DNA from: Pseudomonadota bacterium
Lineage (GTDB): Bacteria; Desulfobacterota; Syntrophorhabdia; Syntrophorhabdales; Syntrophorhabdaceae
Direction: 5' to 3'
DNA length: 39,605 nt
Assembly: GCA_026388315.1 (NCBI GenBank)
Contig: JAPLKA010000088.1
Location: 1-39,605 of the forward strand
Within the stretch, counting starts at the first letter, position 1. Every line of letters begins with the position of its first letter. Positions 7,845-16,612 of the stretch are shown here, piece by piece. The notes below the pieces were generated by a model. The model was not told where the DNA came from. It made no database searches and saw nothing but the letters and a program-made list of their open reading frames with translations. Made by a program: the position numbers and the translations under genes.

Positions 7845-9239
7845 ATGCAGGCTGATTTCATTGATGAACAAAAAATAAGTACTATTTTAGAAGAAGCGAA
7901 GGGTGCAACTGATGATGAAGCCAAAGCCATTATTGCAAAGGGAAGAGACGCAAAAGGATTGACCCCTTACGAAACAGCCGTTCTCCTGCAAAGCGACAAC
8001 AAAGAGATCATGGAACTGATGTATGATGCGGCACATGAGGTCAAAGAAAAGATTTACGGCAAAAGACTTGTCTTCTTTGCTCCCCTCTATATAAGCAATT
8101 ATTGTGTCAATAACTGTGTTTACTGCGGATACCGCATCGATAACAGGATAAGTCGCCGGCGATTAAGCCCGGAAGAGATAGAACGGGAAGTCGTGGCGCT
8201 TGAAGCAATGGGACATAAGAGAATCGCATTAGAGGCAGGGGAAGACCCAAAAAATTGCCCGCTCGATTATGTTTTGGATTCAATACAGAAAATTTATACG
8301 GTAAAGGAGAAGATGGGCAGTATCCGGCGGATAAATGTAAACATTGCTGCCACTACGGCTGATGACTACCGGAAATTAAAAGAAGCCGGAATCGGGACAT
8401 ATATTCTCTTTCAGGAAACCTACCACCGCCCCACTTATGCAAAGATGCATCCTTCAGGACCCAAAAAGGACTATGACTGGCACACTACTGCCATGGACAG
8501 GGCCATGAAGGGCGGAATTGATGATGTAGGTTTCGGGGTTCTCTTTGGTCTTTATGATTTTAAATTCGAGGTTTTGGGACTGCTTTTACACTCTCTTCAC
8601 CTTGAAAAACGTTTCGGTGTTGGCTGCCATACTATTTCCGTACCGAGAATGCGTCCGGCAACAGGCGTAAATCTCACAACCTTCCCCCATCTGGTAAGTA
8701 ATAACGATTTCAAAAAGCTTATCGCTGTTATCCGCCTTGCCGTTCCTTATACGGGAATGATTCTATCCACCCGTGAGCCTGCTGAATTCAGAGATAAAAT
8801 CCTGTCTCTCGGTATCTCACAGTTAAGCGCAGGCTCCTGTACAGGTGTCGGAGGATATCACAAAGGCATTGAAAAAATTCAGGTTGAAACCGATGGTCAA
8901 TTTCAGGTGGAAGATCAGCGCAGCACCGATGAAGTGCTCCAGAGTGTATGCACTTCAGGATATATACCGAGTTTCTGTACCGCCTGCTACCGTAAAGGCA
9001 GAACAGGTGACCGGTTTATGCCGCTGGCAAAGTCCGGCGAGATTCAAAATATCTGCCAGCCGAATGCAATCCTTACCTTTAAGGAGTTCCTGCTCGATTA
9101 CGCTTCAGACGAAACAAAAAGACTCGGCGAAAAAACGATTCAAGATCATCTCCATATGATTCCAAACCCTAAAATACGGAAAGAGACAGAGGGCAGGCTT
9201 AAAAGACTTGAGAATGGAGAGCGCGATCTGTATTTGTAG
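7845..9239 (+). CDS. hydG: [FeFe]-hydrogenase maturase HydG (radical SAM tyrosine lyase)
   Basis: HydG cleaves tyrosine to p-cresol and supplies the CO and cyanide ligands of the H-cluster via an iron synthon. Counting from the upstream ATG at 7833, the radical-SAM cluster motif is C91-x3-C95-x2-C98 (CVNNCVYC), and the second cluster that builds the synthon is C382-x2-C385-x22-C408. Both are complete. I choose ATG 7845 because GGAG at 7835-7838 is well spaced for it; the ATG at 7833 adds four residues and has no site of its own. Length and motifs match the family throughout. It is the last gene of aspA-hydF-hydG and faces hydE. Confidence 0.97.
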   Translation: MQADFIDEQKISTILEEAKGATDDEAKAIIAKGRDAKGLTPYETAVLLQSDNKEIMELMYDAAHEVKEKIYGKRLVFFAPLYISNYCVNNCVYCGYRIDNRISRRRLSPEEIEREVVALEAMGHKRIALEAGEDPKNCPLDYVLDSIQKIYTVKEKMGSIRRINVNIAATTADDYRKLKEAGIGTYILFQETYHRPTYAKMHPSGPKKDYDWHTTAMDRAMKGGIDDVGFGVLFGLYDFKFEVLGLLLHSLHLEKRFGVGCHTISVPRMRPATGVNLTTFPHLVSNNDFKKLIAVIRLAVPYTGMILSTREPAEFRDKILSLGISQLSAGSCTGVGGYHKGIEKIQVETDGQFQVEDQRSTDEVLQSVCTSGYIPSFCTACYRKGRTGDRFMPLAKSGEIQNICQPNAILTFKEFLLDYASDETKRLGEKTIQDHLHMIPNPKIRKETEGRLKRLENGERDLYL

Positions 9240-9493
9240 ACACTTACCTGAAATGCCTCTGTCTTAAAAATTTGGATATACCGGAACACTGTTTCCCTCC
9301 CTGCTTCGCTGCGCGCGGTATACCCACTACGACTCGGAATGCATTCAATCTGCGAACTCGTCGTTCCTCCTCAAACAGCGCAGATTACCCTTCGGGACAT
9401 TTTTCCTCGTCAAGTGGGTCCCCCAACCGTGCTCGAAGGCGCGACTCGGAAAAAGTTCTTCCGGCATTATACTGTTAAAACAAAGTTGAGGCA
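9240..9493. other. Spacer between convergent hydG and hydE
   Basis: About 250 bases with no supported gene. Bases 9294-9460 are noticeably richer in G+C and CG dinucleotides than the flanking genes and look like a foreign relic. Short frames exist on both strands but none resembles a family I know. No clear terminator hairpin with a T run was found. Confidence 0.4.
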
Positions 9494-10522
9494 TTACGCT
9501 TGTTTTGATTTCTTGATTGAATGTCCCGGACCTTTCCCGACAGTTCTGCCCAGCGATTGGATTCTCGTTACAGCAGAATACAAACTTTGGTCGGCGGACT
9601 CATCGACACCCGGTTTCCCCGGATATAACATATAATCTTTTCGATATACTGAGGGTGTATTGTTAGGCATGAAAATGTTTGCACCCCTCTGAAGCACAAA
9701 ATTTCTCCCCTCTCCCGGAAACACTGCATCAAAGGCCGTAGTTGCCGGTATATGGGCATCAGGATTAAAGATACGCAATACAGCGAGGGCTTTAAAGAAT
9801 ACTTCAGGATTTCCGTCATATGGATTTTTTCCCTGTCCCAGAGGAGTCTCAGGGTGGGGTATAAAAGGCCCAATGCCTATCATGTCGAGGTCAAGTTTGC
9901 GACAGAGAAGAATATTATCCGCCAGTATCTCCAGTGTCTCTCCCGGCAGACCTATCATAAACCCGCTCCCGGTTTGGATACCGAGGTTCTGAAGGTCATT
10001 AAGACATCTCAATCGCTCCGCCAGGGTAGAATCGGGGTGCAACTTATCAAAAAGTGCCGGATCGCTTGTCTCAAATCGCAGAAAATAGCGATCCATGCCA
10101 CATTCCCGCCAATAGCGATATGTGTCATAAGAACGGTTACCCACCGATACGGTAACAGTTAAGGAAGTTTCTTTCTTTATTCTCTTAATTATTTCTCCAA
10201 GTTCTTCGTCTCTGATACCGGGGGTTTCACCTGATTGGAGAACAATGGTCGTCTGCCGAGTTCCCGCCATTGCATATGCCGCCTCCAGGATTTCTTCGGC
10301 CTGCATAGTATACCGTTTTACGTTTCTGTTGGATGCCCTGATACCACAGTAAAGGCAGTTGTTTGCACAAATGTTGGAAAACTCAATGATACCACGTATG
10401 AATATATCATCGCCCATATACTGGCGACGTATTGAATCGGCCTCACGATAAAGCCTCTCCAGCTCTTCGCCTTCAGCCTTCAAAAGCTGTATTGCTTTCT
10501 CTCTTGTGTAATCAATATTCAT
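9494..10522 (-). CDS. hydE: [FeFe]-hydrogenase maturase HydE (radical SAM)
   Basis: This 342-residue radical-SAM enzyme acts with HydG and HydF on the organometallic precursor of the H-cluster. The cluster motif C52-x3-C56-x2-C59 (CANNCLYC) is complete. FETSDPALFDKLHPD and GSGFMIGLPGET match the HydE barrel (BioB/PylB-like). The optional C-terminal second cluster motif of some HydE proteins is not visible. It faces hydG and lies 39 bases after the PBP1A gene on the same strand, so it is probably transcribed with the PBP operon, not with hydF-hydG. No strong ribosome site precedes the ATG. Confidence 0.95.
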   Translation of the reverse strand: MNIDYTREKAIQLLKAEGEELERLYREADSIRRQYMGDDIFIRGIIEFSNICANNCLYCGIRASNRNVKRYTMQAEEILEAAYAMAGTRQTTIVLQSGETPGIRDEELGEIIKRIKKETSLTVTVSVGNRSYDTYRYWRECGMDRYFLRFETSDPALFDKLHPDSTLAERLRCLNDLQNLGIQTGSGFMIGLPGETLEILADNILLCRKLDLDMIGIGPFIPHPETPLGQGKNPYDGNPEVFFKALAVLRIFNPDAHIPATTAFDAVFPGEGRNFVLQRGANIFMPNNTPSVYRKDYMLYPGKPGVDESADQSLYSAVTRIQSLGRTVGKGPGHSIKKSKQA

Positions 10523-10561
10523 TAAGATTGAAGAAAGGAAATTACCATCAATTACAATAAA

Positions 10562-12667
10562 TTACTCTACCACTACCGGCTCAGGCTGTGCTCCAAAATC
10601 ATTCATCGGGTACCTTCTCAGGGCGGAGGCCATAAAATTCATCCATATGGGCAGGCAGACCCGTGCGCCGCTCTCCCCTTTACCGAGGGTCGTCCGTGCG
10701 TCGAATCCAACCCATACACCGGTTGCTATATGAGGAGAATAACCGATAAAGAGGGCATCGTAGTAATTGCTTGTGGTGCCTGTCTTGCCGGCAACAGGAA
10801 AGCCTATCTTCGAGGCCCCTTTTGCGGTTCCATACTCGGTTGGCCCTTTGAGTAAAATATTCATTTTTTGCGCTATTTCCTCGGGCATTACCCTTTCTTT
10901 CTCGACTCCGTTTTCTTCAAGGATATTCCCGTCTCCATCTACAATCTTTCGAATCATAAGAGGTCTTACCCTGTACCCACCATTTGCGAAGGCCGAAAAG
11001 CCCTTCACGAGGTCGAGGAGCGTCAAATTGGAGCTTCCCAAGGCAATAGAAAGATTATTCGGCAATTCTGTATTTATACCAAGTCCGGCCACCGTCTCTT
11101 GCACAGCACTGACGCCAACATCTGCAAGCAGGCTCACCGTAGCGGCATTCTTTGAATAAGCAACGGCATCCTTTATGGTAATTTGTCCTTCGTACTTCCC
11201 GTCATAATTTCTTGGCGTCCATGCTCCACCAGGGCCACCAGGGTATGACCTTGGTTCATCCGCAATTAAAGAATCAATATCATAACCCTTCTTCAAAGCA
11301 GTAACATAGATAAAAGGTTTAAATGCACTGCCTGATTGCAATTTAGCTGAAACAGCCCTGTTATAAGGGCTTTTTTCAAAATCCCTCCCTCCAACCATGG
11401 CCAGAACATACCCGTTACTTACATCCATGCTCAATAGTGCACCTTCAACCTTCATAGTCCTCACAGGCTGGAATGTATGTATCTTCTTCTTGCCCTGCCC
11501 GTTATATATCGCCTTTACAACATCTCCCGGCTTATACGGGAAATCATCCATTGCAAGGGTTCCTTTTTCCTTGCCGATTAAAACAGAATAACCGCTCTTT
11601 ATTCTTTCCGATATGAGAATATTGTATGTTTTCCCCGGTAAAAGATTAGAAAGTTTAAGGTCTCTATCCCCTGTTCTCATGAAGCCATCCCACTTCTTCT
11701 TCTCAAGGCGGTATGCAACGGTATATTCACCCTTTCTCTGCTCATACTGTGTCAGACCTCTTCTGACTGCATCTTCTGCCAATTTCTGAAACTGGGGGTC
11801 CACAGTTGCATATATCTGTATCTTGTTCCTGGAAAAAACACCTTTCCCGTACTTTTCTTCCACGTACTGAAATACAAAATCCTTGAAATAACTATCGGTA
11901 AAAACCCCGTTATCTTCCCTTATTGCTATCCTCTCATTTAACATTTCCTTTTTTGTTTTTTCGTTTATCATATTCTTTTCAAACATCTGATCAATAACAT
12001 ACTCCTGTCTCGCCCTTGCATTTCCGGGGTGCCTTTTGGGTGTATTTCTGGACGGCGCCTGCACGATCCCGGCAAGGAGGGCTGCTTCAGCTCTCGTCAT
12101 CTCCCAGACATGTTTTCCAAAATAGACCTGCGATGCAGCCTCGACTCCATATACCCCATGTCCCATGTATATGTTATTCAGATAGAGATTGAGGATATCT
12201 TTTTTCGTCAAATATTTCTCTAATTTATAAGCAAGGATAGCCTCTCTTGCCTTCCTTAACATACTCCTCTCAGGTCCTAAAATAAGCGTTTTAATAACCT
12301 GCTGGGTTATGGTGCTGCCTCCCTGGACAACCTTTCCGTGCACAACATTCTTCCATAGTGCCCTTACAAGGCCCTGAAACTCAATGGCGCCGTGGTTAAA
12401 AAAATCGGCATCCTCAGCAGCAAGAAAGGCCGACCTCACATGTTTCGGTATCTTGCTGTAGGGAACAAAAATTCTGTTATCGGGAACAATAAGATAAACA
12501 AGCTGGTCATTTACACCAAAAATACTGCTTGCAGGTTTGTTTTCAAGGTTTTTCAGGACTTGAACTGACGGGATATCCTTTATAACGTAAAGAGCATACC
12601 CCACCGTCATGAAACAGAGCGAAAGGATTACCAATAAAATGAGGTAGAAAGGAAGCTTCTTCTTCAA
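10562..12667 (-). CDS. PBP1A-family bifunctional peptidoglycan synthase
   Basis: This 701-residue class A penicillin-binding protein polymerises and crosslinks peptidoglycan at the outer face of the inner membrane. One N-terminal membrane anchor spans residues 7-28. The glycosyltransferase (GT51) domain has catalytic E85 in AAEDADFFNHG and QGGSTITQQ (115-123). The transpeptidase has SAFK (447-450), SKN (505-507) and KTGT (628-631), so both activities look intact. The start is TTG at 12665-12667, overlapping the TGA of the upstream hydrolase gene by 4 bases (TTGA), which implies translational coupling. hydE follows 39 bases downstream. The symbol is left open because several PBP1 types share these motifs. 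Confidence 0.93.
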   Translation of the reverse strand: MKKKLPFYLILLVILSLCFMTVGYALYVIKDIPSVQVLKNLENKPASSIFGVNDQLVYLIVPDNRIFVPYSKIPKHVRSAFLAAEDADFFNHGAIEFQGLVRALWKNVVHGKVVQGGSTITQQVIKTLILGPERSMLRKAREAILAYKLEKYLTKKDILNLYLNNIYMGHGVYGVEAASQVYFGKHVWEMTRAEAALLAGIVQAPSRNTPKRHPGNARARQEYVIDQMFEKNMINEKTKKEMLNERIAIREDNGVFTDSYFKDFVFQYVEEKYGKGVFSRNKIQIYATVDPQFQKLAEDAVRRGLTQYEQRKGEYTVAYRLEKKKWDGFMRTGDRDLKLSNLLPGKTYNILISERIKSGYSVLIGKEKGTLAMDDFPYKPGDVVKAIYNGQGKKKIHTFQPVRTMKVEGALLSMDVSNGYVLAMVGGRDFEKSPYNRAVSAKLQSGSAFKPFIYVTALKKGYDIDSLIADEPRSYPGGPGGAWTPRNYDGKYEGQITIKDAVAYSKNAATVSLLADVGVSAVQETVAGLGINTELPNNLSIALGSSNLTLLDLVKGFSAFANGGYRVRPLMIRKIVDGDGNILEENGVEKERVMPEEIAQKMNILLKGPTEYGTAKGASKIGFPVAGKTGTTSNYYDALFIGYSPHIATGVWVGFDARTTLGKGESGARVCLPIWMNFMASALRRYPMNDFGAQPEPVVVE

Positions 12668-14400
12668 AATATAATCTTACCCTTTTTCACGTCATACACA
12701 CCAGAGACAGTAAGCCTCAACTCTACGATAGAGGTAAACGTCAAAAAACCGATTGTCCATAAGGGATCGTCGAGTGTGCTGCCTCTTTCTCTGAAAACTT
12801 TGTTGCCTTTACGCAACTCTTCGGCAAGCTCTCCTATGCTCAGGCTGGACATGGTAGCGCCGTTGGGGAGGGGCAAAACGTACAGCACCTTGCCTTTATC
12901 TACAAGCACGATTCCGCCGCCTATATTCAGGGCTGTATTGGCTGCAAGCTGCATATCCGTATCGTCAAAACCCGCAACAAGCAAGCCATGTGTTTCGTGT
13001 GCAATCGTAGAGGCAAAACCACCGATGTCTGCGCCAATTCCCCTTACAAACCCCCTGCCCCACTTCTTTTTTTCCCTTCTCGTATAGAAGATTTTTCTTA
13101 TATCATGCTCCTTCTGAGGCATTATAAGCTTCGCATCCAGGAGAACCGGCATATCAATCCTCCGTGTAACTGTCCTGTCCACAACGTCAATGACGGGGAT
13201 TGTCTCTTCACCTTTCCATTCGATTGATAATTCATGCTTCTCGATATTTTTAAAGACAAAAGGATTATATGCATTCCCTATTTCCGGGAATGGAGTTGAT
13301 TTCACTATTAATGCACCTTCCTCAGCCACCAGCCTTCCCCTCTCAATAACCTTCACCGGCGTTGGCTTCTTGAGGTCTTCAAGGAGCAGGATATCAGCAA
13401 TCCTGCCCGGAGCAATACTTCCCACCTCGCCTTCCATACGAAAATACCGCGCCGGATTCAACGTGGACATTTTAATGGCATCAATCGGGTCGAGGCCGAA
13501 ATTGATAGCCTCTTTTATAACAAAATCCATATATCCTCTCTCCAATAAGTCGCCCGCAAAGATGCCATCAGAAACGAGCATCATGGAATCCTTGGGCAAC
13601 TCATTCATCACAGGGCAGAGTTTTTCAAAATCACTCCTGATAGAGCTGTGTCTGACCATCGTATACAATCCAAGACGGACCCTGTTCCGCAAATCGGATT
13701 CCCGAATCGATTCATGGCAGGAGGTAATCCCTGCTGCAACAAGGGTATTGAGCTTGTCATAGGAAGCGCCGAGCGTATGCCCCTCAACATTTTTTGACAA
13801 AGACCTCGCAATAAGGATTTTTTCAAGGATACTATCTTCGTTATCCAATATCCTTACATATGGCGACAATTCACTGATGGAAACACACTCCCGGTAACGT
13901 GCAAAGAGTTTCCAGATTTCATGAATGGAAAAAAGCTCCCCGCCTTCAATATCGGGGTAAGGAGGATACGCTGCCGGTACACCCCACAAAAATTTCACCG
14001 CAAACTTATCACTTGTTTTTAAAACTTCGATAAACCCTGCCACACCAATTGAATTAATCATATCATGGGCGTCTGAAAATATCGTGGTAGCCCCTCTCGT
14101 TACCACAAAATCGCCAAACGTCGATGGATTGTAAAAAAGGTCAGCATGGCCGTGGGCATCTATATAGCCCGGCACAGCGACATATCCCTTAGCATCGGCA
14201 ACAATTGTTTCATCGCCTATAAGCGGCTCTTTTTCTCCAACATATGCAATCCATGACTTATAAACCCATATATTTCCTTTAAACATACTGCCACTGAAAA
14301 CATCCAGAATCTCTGCATCTTTCAGGATTAAGTCCGGTGGCATTTCACCGTTGGAAACATGTATTAATCCTTTCACATCCTTCAACGTCTTCTCAATCAT
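12664..14400 (-). CDS. Adenine-deaminase-like amidohydrolase, divergent
   Basis: This 578-residue protein has the overall plan of COG1001 adenine deaminases: an amidohydrolase core with PGYIDAHGHAD near residue 95, SDAHD near 130, GHTLGASYDKLN near 210, LGLDPIDAIKMSTLNPA, and the C-terminal adenine-deaminase domain ending VELRLTVSGVYDV. Several hallmark positions differ from what I recall for true adenine deaminases: HGHADLF replaces HVHIESS, AHETHG replaces AHDSHN, and PNGATMS replaces the usual IAGLMS. The substrate may therefore differ. It overlaps the PBP1A gene downstream by 4 bases. Metal binding is plausible, since the paired histidines remain. Confidence 0.75.
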   Translation of the reverse strand: MIEKTLKDVKGLIHVSNGEMPPDLILKDAEILDVFSGSMFKGNIWVYKSWIAYVGEKEPLIGDETIVADAKGYVAVPGYIDAHGHADLFYNPSTFGDFVVTRGATTIFSDAHDMINSIGVAGFIEVLKTSDKFAVKFLWGVPAAYPPYPDIEGGELFSIHEIWKLFARYRECVSISELSPYVRILDNEDSILEKILIARSLSKNVEGHTLGASYDKLNTLVAAGITSCHESIRESDLRNRVRLGLYTMVRHSSIRSDFEKLCPVMNELPKDSMMLVSDGIFAGDLLERGYMDFVIKEAINFGLDPIDAIKMSTLNPARYFRMEGEVGSIAPGRIADILLLEDLKKPTPVKVIERGRLVAEEGALIVKSTPFPEIGNAYNPFVFKNIEKHELSIEWKGEETIPVIDVVDRTVTRRIDMPVLLDAKLIMPQKEHDIRKIFYTRREKKKWGRGFVRGIGADIGGFASTIAHETHGLLVAGFDDTDMQLAANTALNIGGGIVLVDKGKVLYVLPLPNGATMSSLSIGELAEELRKGNKVFRERGSTLDDPLWTIGFLTFTSIVELRLTVSGVYDVKKGKIIF

Positions 14401-14540
14401 GTAACGCCTCGTTTTAAGCTGTCAGCCTGTTTATAGTAAGGGGTCAAGGGTCCGAGGATTCGAGGGTTCAAGGGTGCCGGCAGTTCCGGGATCAAAGATG
14501 TTTTCACACGAACTCTTGGCCCCTCTGCCCCTGAATTATT
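14401..14540. repeat. G-rich degenerate repeat spacer
   Basis: Between 14438 and 14480 the words GGGTCAAGGGT, CGAGGATTCGAGGG and GGTTCAAGGGT form imperfect tandem copies. No gene or clear terminator is seen. Confidence 0.4.
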
Positions 14541-14936
14541 TCATAATATCGCGCATGTAACTATCGCTTTAGCCACCATTTGCCCATCAACGGTTTTAAC
14601 ATCAACATCTGAAACCGCAAATCTTTTCCCTTTGTGTATCACCCTGCCCTCAGCATACACCTTAACATTCTTAACGGGCATAAAGTAATTTATCTTCATT
14701 TCAAGCGTGAGCGCCTTTTCTTCATCACTGAGTATCGATAACACGGAGTTTACACCTGCAGAATCTGCCAGACTGGCTATGGCGCCGCCATGAAAATACC
14801 CAAAGGGGTGAGTCAGGTGGTCTTTAAAATCAATTGCAAGTTTTGCAAACCCCTCGCTTATCCCGACAACCTCGATACCAAGGTGTTTAAAGTACGGCGT
14901 TTCTTTCGCAAGTTTTAGCTGTAAATCCACATTCAT
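14541..14936 (-). CDS. PaaI-type hot-dog thioesterase
   Basis: A 131-residue single-domain acyl-CoA thioesterase. FGYFHGGAIASLADSAG is the PaaI/DUF4442-type helix motif; its HGG and the following Asp form the active-site region. MKINYFMPVKN and GKRFAVSDVDVKTVDGQMVAKAIVTCAI complete the fold. Members hydrolyse aryl- or acyl-CoA esters; the substrate is unknown here, though aromatic acyl-CoAs are plausible in a syntrophic anaerobe. It is on the same strand as the deaminase-like gene but separated by 140 bases of repeats, so it is probably a separate unit. Confidence 0.85.
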   Translation of the reverse strand: MNVDLQLKLAKETPYFKHLGIEVVGISEGFAKLAIDFKDHLTHPFGYFHGGAIASLADSAGVNSVLSILSDEEKALTLEMKINYFMPVKNVKVYAEGRVIHKGKRFAVSDVDVKTVDGQMVAKAIVTCAIL

Positions 14937-15041
14937 ACGAATTGTATTAAAATCTATCCCAAAATATCCATTTAATCAATAAAAAGCTATTAACATCAAC
15001 TATCAGTTATCAGCCATGAGCTACCCAACCGCTCTATTCTC

Positions 15042-15070
15042 TTGTATTGGCCATGAAAAATTACTATAAT
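15042..15070 (+). promoter_or_regulatory. Sigma70-type promoter of the phoU-pst operon
   Basis: TTGTAT (15042-15047), 17 bases, TATAAT (15065-15070), with initiation expected near 15077, 25 bases before the phoU ATG. The AAGGAGG at 15088-15094 lies in the leader. I see no convincing tandem Pho box, so regulation by PhoB cannot be read directly. Confidence 0.6.
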
Positions 15071-15101
15071 CTTCCGGGCAAATACTCAAGGAGGCCATAC
15101 G

Positions 15102-15791
15102 ATGGAAATGATGGAAGGGCATATCTATAAGGCTTTTGATATGGAGCTTAAAGAGTTGAAAGAACGGCTTCTTTACGCAGGAGGTATTGTGGAAAGGGCA
15201 TTTCAGGATGCCATAAAAGCGCTCCTTGACCGTCGTTCGGAGGTTGCCGAAAAGGTAATAGAAGACGACGACATCATCAATGCGAAGGAGGTAGAGATTG
15301 ACGAGTTTTGCCTGAAACTCCTCGCCCTCCGGCAACCGGCAGCGAGGGATTTGAGATTCATCACCACCGCCATTAAAATAAATTATGACCTCGAAAGGAT
15401 CGGAGATCTTGCAGTAAATGTCTCTGAGCGTGTCCTTGAATTAAACAAGGAACCGCAATTAAAACCATACATCGACTTACCCACCATGGCAAGCATAGTG
15501 CAGCTCATGGTCAAAGAAAGCCTTGATGCCTTTGTAAGAGAAGATGTCGAGCTGGCCATGAAAGTTACAAGAGACGACGAAAAGGTAGACCAGCTTCTTG
15601 ACCAGATCTTCCGTGAGTTATTGACCTATATGGGGCAGGATTTACGAACCATCACACGGGCAACGAGACTGCTCTTTATTGCGAAATACCTGGAAAGAGC
15701 GGCTGACCATGCCGTGAATATTGCCGAGCTGGTCATATTTATGGTGGAAGGAAAAATAATCAGACATCTGAAGGTTCTTCCCGAGGAATAG
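15102..15791 (+). CDS. phoU: Phosphate-signalling protein PhoU
   Basis: This 229-residue helical protein has two similar three-helix bundles. Each bears the acidic metal-binding signature: EDDDIINAKEVEID with RQPAARDLRFI in the first, and RDDEKVDQLLDQIF with KYLERAADHAVNIAE in the second. PhoU restrains the phosphate importer and passes its state to the PhoR sensor kinase. The start at ATG 15102 has AAGGAGG 7 bases upstream. In many bacteria phoU is the last gene of the pst operon; here it is first, directly before pstS (5 bases). No phoB or phoR gene lies in the window. Confidence 0.95.
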   Translation: MEMMEGHIYKAFDMELKELKERLLYAGGIVERAFQDAIKALLDRRSEVAEKVIEDDDIINAKEVEIDEFCLKLLALRQPAARDLRFITTAIKINYDLERIGDLAVNVSERVLELNKEPQLKPYIDLPTMASIVQLMVKESLDAFVREDVELAMKVTRDDEKVDQLLDQIFRELLTYMGQDLRTITRATRLLFIAKYLERAADHAVNIAELVIFMVEGKIIRHLKVLPEE

Positions 15792-15796
15792 ATTTC

Positions 15797-16612
15797 ATGC
15801 ATAAAATTCTGAGTACAATTTTTCTTCTTTTCGTAATATTGCCGTTCACCTGCTACTGTAATTTTAACCAGGGCACAACAAACAAAAAGCATACCGTTAC
15901 CATAGCCGGATCAACATCGGTCATGCCATTTACAGAGAAACTCGCCGAGCACTTCATGGTTGACCACCCCGATCATGTAATAGACATACAGGGTGGCGGA
16001 TCTACCGCAGGGATTCAGGCATGTATGAATAACACTGTTGGTATTGGCATGTCATCGCGGCAGCTCAAAGAACAGGAAATGGCATTAAAAGAAATTATCA
16101 TCTGTTATGATGGAATTTCTATTGTAGTTCATCCAAAAAACCCGATCAGGGAGCTTACATTAAAACAGGTAAGGGACATTTTTAATGGCCGGACAAAAAA
16201 CTGGAAGGAATTGGGATGGGTTGACAGAAGAATTGATGCAGTGTCAAGAGAGGAAGGTTCGGGAACCAGGGGCTCCTTTGAAGAGTTGGTCATGGGAAGC
16301 GAAGAGATCGATGACAGCATCATGGTGCAGGATTCTAACGGTTCAATCAGAGAGGTCGTTGCAACCGATCCTTACGCTATCGGATACATATCCCTCGGTC
16401 TTGTAGATAGCAGGGTTAAAGGTCTTTCCATAGGCGGGGTTGCGCCAAACCTCGAGAATATAAAAAACAAAAAATATAAGATTATCCGTCCTTTTATATA
16501 TGTAATAAATGGAGAGCCAAAGGGTACTGCGAAAACATTTATCGATTTTGTACTTTCCGGAGACGGGCAGAAAATATTGATTAAAGAAGGTTTGATAAGC
16601 ATATATGATTAA
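15797..16612 (+). CDS. pstS: Phosphate-binding protein PstS
   Basis: A 271-residue periplasmic substrate-binding protein with an N-terminal signal segment (residues 1-20; a cysteine-rich end but no clean lipobox). The phosphate-binding loops are evident: AGSTSVMP near 36, GGGSTAG near 66 and SREEGSGTRGSFE near 150. It delivers phosphate to the PstC-PstA channel. GAGGAA at the end of phoU serves as ribosome site, and its own 3-prime end overlaps pstC by 8 bases. Length is typical of the short PstS form. Confidence 0.93.
   Translation: MHKILSTIFLLFVILPFTCYCNFNQGTTNKKHTVTIAGSTSVMPFTEKLAEHFMVDHPDHVIDIQGGGSTAGIQACMNNTVGIGMSSRQLKEQEMALKEIIICYDGISIVVHPKNPIRELTLKQVRDIFNGRTKNWKELGWVDRRIDAVSREEGSGTRGSFEELVMGSEEIDDSIMVQDSNGSIREVVATDPYAIGYISLGLVDSRVKGLSIGGVAPNLENIKNKKYKIIRPFIYVINGEPKGTAKTFIDFVLSGDGQKILIKEGLISIYD

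Noticed and set aside
9272-9635. Plus-strand frames in and beyond the hydG/hydE spacer
   Set aside because: They run antisense into hydE and resemble nothing known.
15000-15101. Pho box upstream of phoU
   Set aside because: No convincing pair of 11-base direct repeats; only the sigma70 promoter is supported.
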